A stretch of 17,844 bases of DNA, taken from contig CALMLJ010000004.1 in NCBI GenBank assembly GCA_937868025.1, positions 1 through 17,844 of the forward strand, given 5' to 3'. The notes below the pieces were generated by a model. It was given only the letters and a program-made list of their open reading frames with translations. It ran no database searches and had not been told where the DNA came from. The position numbers and the translations under genes are program-made. Below, piece after piece: positions 15,882 to 17,844 of the stretch (positions are counted from its first letter, which is position 1; each line of letters opens with the position of its first letter). This stretch comes from an uncultured Acidimicrobiaceae bacterium. GTDB taxonomy: Bacteria; Actinomycetota; Acidimicrobiia; Acidimicrobiales; Microtrichaceae.

Positions 15882-16991
15882 GTGGCCGGACTCGTGGCGA
15901 TCGACATCGAAGGCGGACCGGCCTTCGTCGCAGCGTTGCAGGCGGTGTGGGACGCCGGCGACGCAGTCCTCCCCCTCGACCCCCGCCTCCCCCGCTCCTG
16001 GCGGGCCTCGATCATCGAGGCGCTCGAACCGGACGCGATCATCGAGTCCGACGGTGAGCGCCGTCGGCTCGACGGTCGCCCGACCGAAGCCGGCGACGCC
16101 GTCGTGATGCCGACGAGCGGCACGACCGGCACCCCGAAGGGGGTGGTGCTGACCCACGACGCCCTGCTCTTCGCCGCCTACGCGTCCACGACGTATCTCG
16201 GCGTCGACGCCGACAGCACCTGGCTGGCCTGCCTCCCCCTGCACCACATCGGCGGGTTCTCGGTGATCACCCGGGCGCTCCTGTGCGGCACCGGCCTCGT
16301 CGTCCACCCGTCGTTCGATGCCGCCGACGTCGAGCTGGCGGCCCTGGCGGGAGCGACGCACGTCTCGCTCGTACCCACCACACTGCGCCGCATCGACGCC
16401 GCGCTGTTCCGACGCATCCTGCTCGGCGGCTCGGCCATTCCCGCCGATCGGCCCGCCAACACGGTCGCCACCTATGGGATGACCGAGTCGGGTGCCGGGG
16501 TCGTCTACGACGGCTTGGCGCTCAACGGTGTCGGGCTCATGGTCGGCAACGACGGCGCCATCTCCCTGTCGGGCCCGTCGATGCTGCGCTGCTACCGCGA
16601 CGGCTCCGACCCCAAGGACGCGGCGGGGTGGTACCGGACGGGTGACGTCGGGTCGGTCGAGCCGACGACGGGCAGGCTCACCGTCGCCGGTCGCGCCGAC
16701 GACCTGATCATCAGCGGCGGCGAGAACGTGTGGCCCGATCCCGTCGAGCGACTGGTGGCGGCCGACCCCCGCGTCGCCGAGGTTGCCGTCATCGGGCGAC
16801 CCGACCCCGAGTGGGGCCAGCGCGTCACAGCGGTCGTGGTGCCGGTCGACGTCGCCGAACCGCCGTCGCTCGAAGCGCTGCGCGAGCTCGTGAAGGCCGA
16901 GTTGCCGGCGTGGTGCGCCCCTCGTGCGTTGGAGCTGGCGACCTCGCTGCCCCGTACCGCGCTCGGCAAGGTCCGGCGCCGCCAGCTGTAG
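15882..16991 (+). CDS. menE: o-Succinylbenzoate-CoA ligase MenE (369 aa)
   Basis: This adenylate-forming enzyme activates o-succinylbenzoate to its CoA thioester for MenB. The P-loop [20 protein letters not shown] starts at about residue 76. Other ANL motifs are [43 protein letters not shown] and the C-terminal GKVRRRQL with Lys363 (adenylation-step lysine). At 369 aa it is short for the ANL superfamily (often 450-500), because the N-terminal subdomain is reduced. Short MenE proteins are common in Actinobacteria, so this is probably natural. I chose GTG 15882 because the frame upstream is antisense to menA/menB and a -10-like TACCCT lies 6 nt ahead. It is divergent from menB (96-bp gap) and convergent on the last gene. 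Confidence 0.93.
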   Translation: MAGLVAIDIEGGPAFVAALQAVWDAGDAVLPLDPRLPRSWRASIIEALEPDAIIESDGERRRLDGRPTEAGDAVVMPTSGTTGTPKGVVLTHDALLFAAYASTTYLGVDADSTWLACLPLHHIGGFSVITRALLCGTGLVVHPSFDAADVELAALAGATHVSLVPTTLRRIDAALFRRILLGGSAIPADRPANTVATYGMTESGAGVVYDGLALNGVGLMVGNDGAISLSGPSMLRCYRDGSDPKDAAGWYRTGDVGSVEPTTGRLTVAGRADDLIISGGENVWPDPVERLVAADPRVAEVAVIGRPDPEWGQRVTAVVVPVDVAEPPSLEALRELVKAELPAWCAPRALELATSLPRTALGKVRRRQL

Positions 16992-17041
16992 GCCGATCAG
17001 CGCTCGAAGCCGATCAGCACTCGAGCCGGATCAGCGCTCGA
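16992..17041. repeat. Three-copy 16-17-bp tandem repeat at the menE / unknown gene junction
   Basis: Units at 16992-17008, 17009-17024 and 17025-17041 share gccgatcagcRctcga with one or two changes. On the minus strand each unit carries GAGYGCTGA, which in the first unit met is the last Glu/Arg codons and stop of the downstream gene. It looks like duplication of that gene's end. Confidence 0.8.
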
Positions 17042-17043
17042 GT
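17019..17043. terminator. Possible hairpin between convergent genes
   Basis: ACTCGAGC (17019-17026) and GCTCGAGT (17036-17043) are a perfect 8-bp inverted repeat with a 9-nt loop. It lies between the convergent ends of menE and the last gene. There is no U-tract, so a terminator role is tentative. Confidence 0.35.
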
Positions 17044-17843
17044 CGGAGCCGTTCGCTCGCCACGACCGCCGAGCCCACCGGCAGCTCGATTCCGTAGGAG
17101 ACGGGGTCGACGACCGCGTAGCGATCGGTGCGGGTCGACTCGTGCACGGCACCGGCGACGATGACGTCGCGGAGGGCGCCGGCAACACGCTCCGACACCT
17201 GCGTGGGGTCGGTCGCCGCTGCGCCCACGGCATCCACGAGTTCTCGGGCGGCCGACCTCACGGCCGGGGCGGTGAGGTCGATCACCCCGTGCTGCTGCTC
17301 CACCCATCGGTCATCAGCCATGGTCGCCACCGTCGACAACGACAGCGGTGTGCCCGATCGGTCGACCACGAGCGTTGTCGTTCCCGTCCAGTCGATGTCG
17401 GAGCCGGTGCGACCCGCCGTCGCCGAGGCCACCAGGCCGGTCGACATGCGCATCGAGACCGACCCGTCCACCGAGGAACGACTGACGCCCAGCACCACTC
17501 CCGTCGCTGCCGACGCAGTCACCGCCACGTCGGGGATCTCGGTCCGGGCATCGGCGTCGACCGATCCCGAGGCGCCCGCCACGACCCCGACTCGCTCGGG
17601 CTCGGGTCGTTCGTAGATGACGGCGCGGTAGCCGTCACCGAGACCAAGCACCGAGGCGGCCAGCCCGGCCCCGGGGACCGCAGCGAGGGCCGAACCGACC
17701 ACGTTTCGCCCGCTGTTGCCGTTCGGATCGACGAGGCGGCTGAGGATGAACTCGTCGACATCGCCGGTCGGAACGAGCCACGAGCGCTCGACGCCTGCCG
17801 ACGCACCGAGCGCTGCCGCCGCGCCGCTTCCCCGGTCGACACG
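17031..17843 (-). CDS. Hypothetical protein, 5' part beyond window (at least 271 residues)
   Basis: The minus-strand frame is open from the TGA at 17031-17033 to the right edge. Codon use is coding-like, so the gene is real and N-terminally truncated by the window; a GTG at 17702 is only an internal start candidate. The visible part begins with a polar segment (WLVPTGDVDEFILSRLV). It continues with Gly/Ala-rich stretches (VVGSALAAVPGAGLAASVLG) and then a long Ser/Thr/Val-rich region of alternating pattern that suggests beta strands (about 17230-17560). The last ~80 residues look helical (VRSAARELVDAVGAAA) and end in SERLRLER. I recognise no family, catalytic motif or signal peptide. It is convergent with menE, and its 3' end overlaps the tandem repeat. 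Confidence 0.65.
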   Translation of the reverse strand, partial: RVDRGSGAAAALGASAGVERSWLVPTGDVDEFILSRLVDPNGNSGRNVVGSALAAVPGAGLAASVLGLGDGYRAVIYERPEPERVGVVAGASGSVDADARTEIPDVAVTASAATGVVLGVSRSSVDGSVSMRMSTGLVASATAGRTGSDIDWTGTTTLVVDRSGTPLSLSTVATMADDRWVEQQHGVIDLTAPAVRSAARELVDAVGAAATDPTQVSERVAGALRDVIVAGAVHESTRTDRYAVVDPVSYGIELPVGSAVVASERLRLER

Positions 17844-17844
17844 T

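Noticed and set aside
1..17844. tRNA, rRNA, CRISPR array, insertion sequence, prophage or toxin-antitoxin pair
   Set aside because: No spaced direct repeats, transposase or integrase motifs, or tRNA-like cloverleaf were seen. The P-loop kinase has some resemblance to zeta-type toxins but no antitoxin gene next to it.

Overview
The window is very GC-rich, gene-dense bacterial DNA with strong G/C preference at third codon positions, several GTG starts and very short or overlapping gene junctions. A DUF222/HNH (13E12-type) gene, a polyketide-antibiotic-type ABC exporter, an ECF42-type sigma factor with its DGPF partner, and a menaquinone pathway together point to Actinobacteriota. An Acidimicrobiia/Ilumatobacter-like relative is my best guess, but this is inference and not shown by any marker gene here.

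Layout. Positions 1-1489: 3' part of a DUF222/HNH endonuclease-like gene. 1522-2094: small P-loop kinase-like protein. 2130-4889 (minus): three-gene unit reading small 81-aa unknown protein -> ABC ATPase -> 12-TM-type ABC permease. 5074-6840 (plus): cytosolic PAS-GAF-PP2C (SpoIIE/RsbU type) phosphatase. 6830-8418 (minus): YCII/DGPF protein followed by an ECF42-type sigma factor, with a recognisable ECF-type promoter and a structured leader in front. 8498-9238 (minus): DUF1361 membrane protein.

Positions 9292-16991 carry most of the classical (chorismate/o-succinylbenzoate) menaquinone pathway, in alternating orientations: menG-menF (+), menD (-), menH (+), menB-menA (-), menE (+). Together they encode isochorismate synthase, SEPHCHC synthase, SHCHC synthase, OSB-CoA ligase, DHNA-CoA synthase, DHNA prenyltransferase and demethylmenaquinone methyltransferase. 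MenC (o-succinylbenzoate synthase) and a DHNA-CoA thioesterase are not in the window. A long bidirectional hairpin separates convergent menH and menA. A three-copy tandem repeat lies between menE and a last, partial unknown gene (17031 to the right edge, minus).

Regulation. Several men genes have a TANNNT -10-like hexamer only 6-10 nt before the start codon, which suggests leaderless or nearly leaderless transcripts. menD and menH share one 32-bp divergent spacer with back-to-back -10 elements. The DGPF/sigma pair appears to be self-regulated. No tRNA, rRNA, CRISPR array, insertion sequence or prophage was seen. I found no clearly new multi-gene system. The most interesting items are the ECF42 leader, the leaderless men promoters, the missing menC, the repeats at gene ends, and the unknown small protein linked to the ABC exporter.
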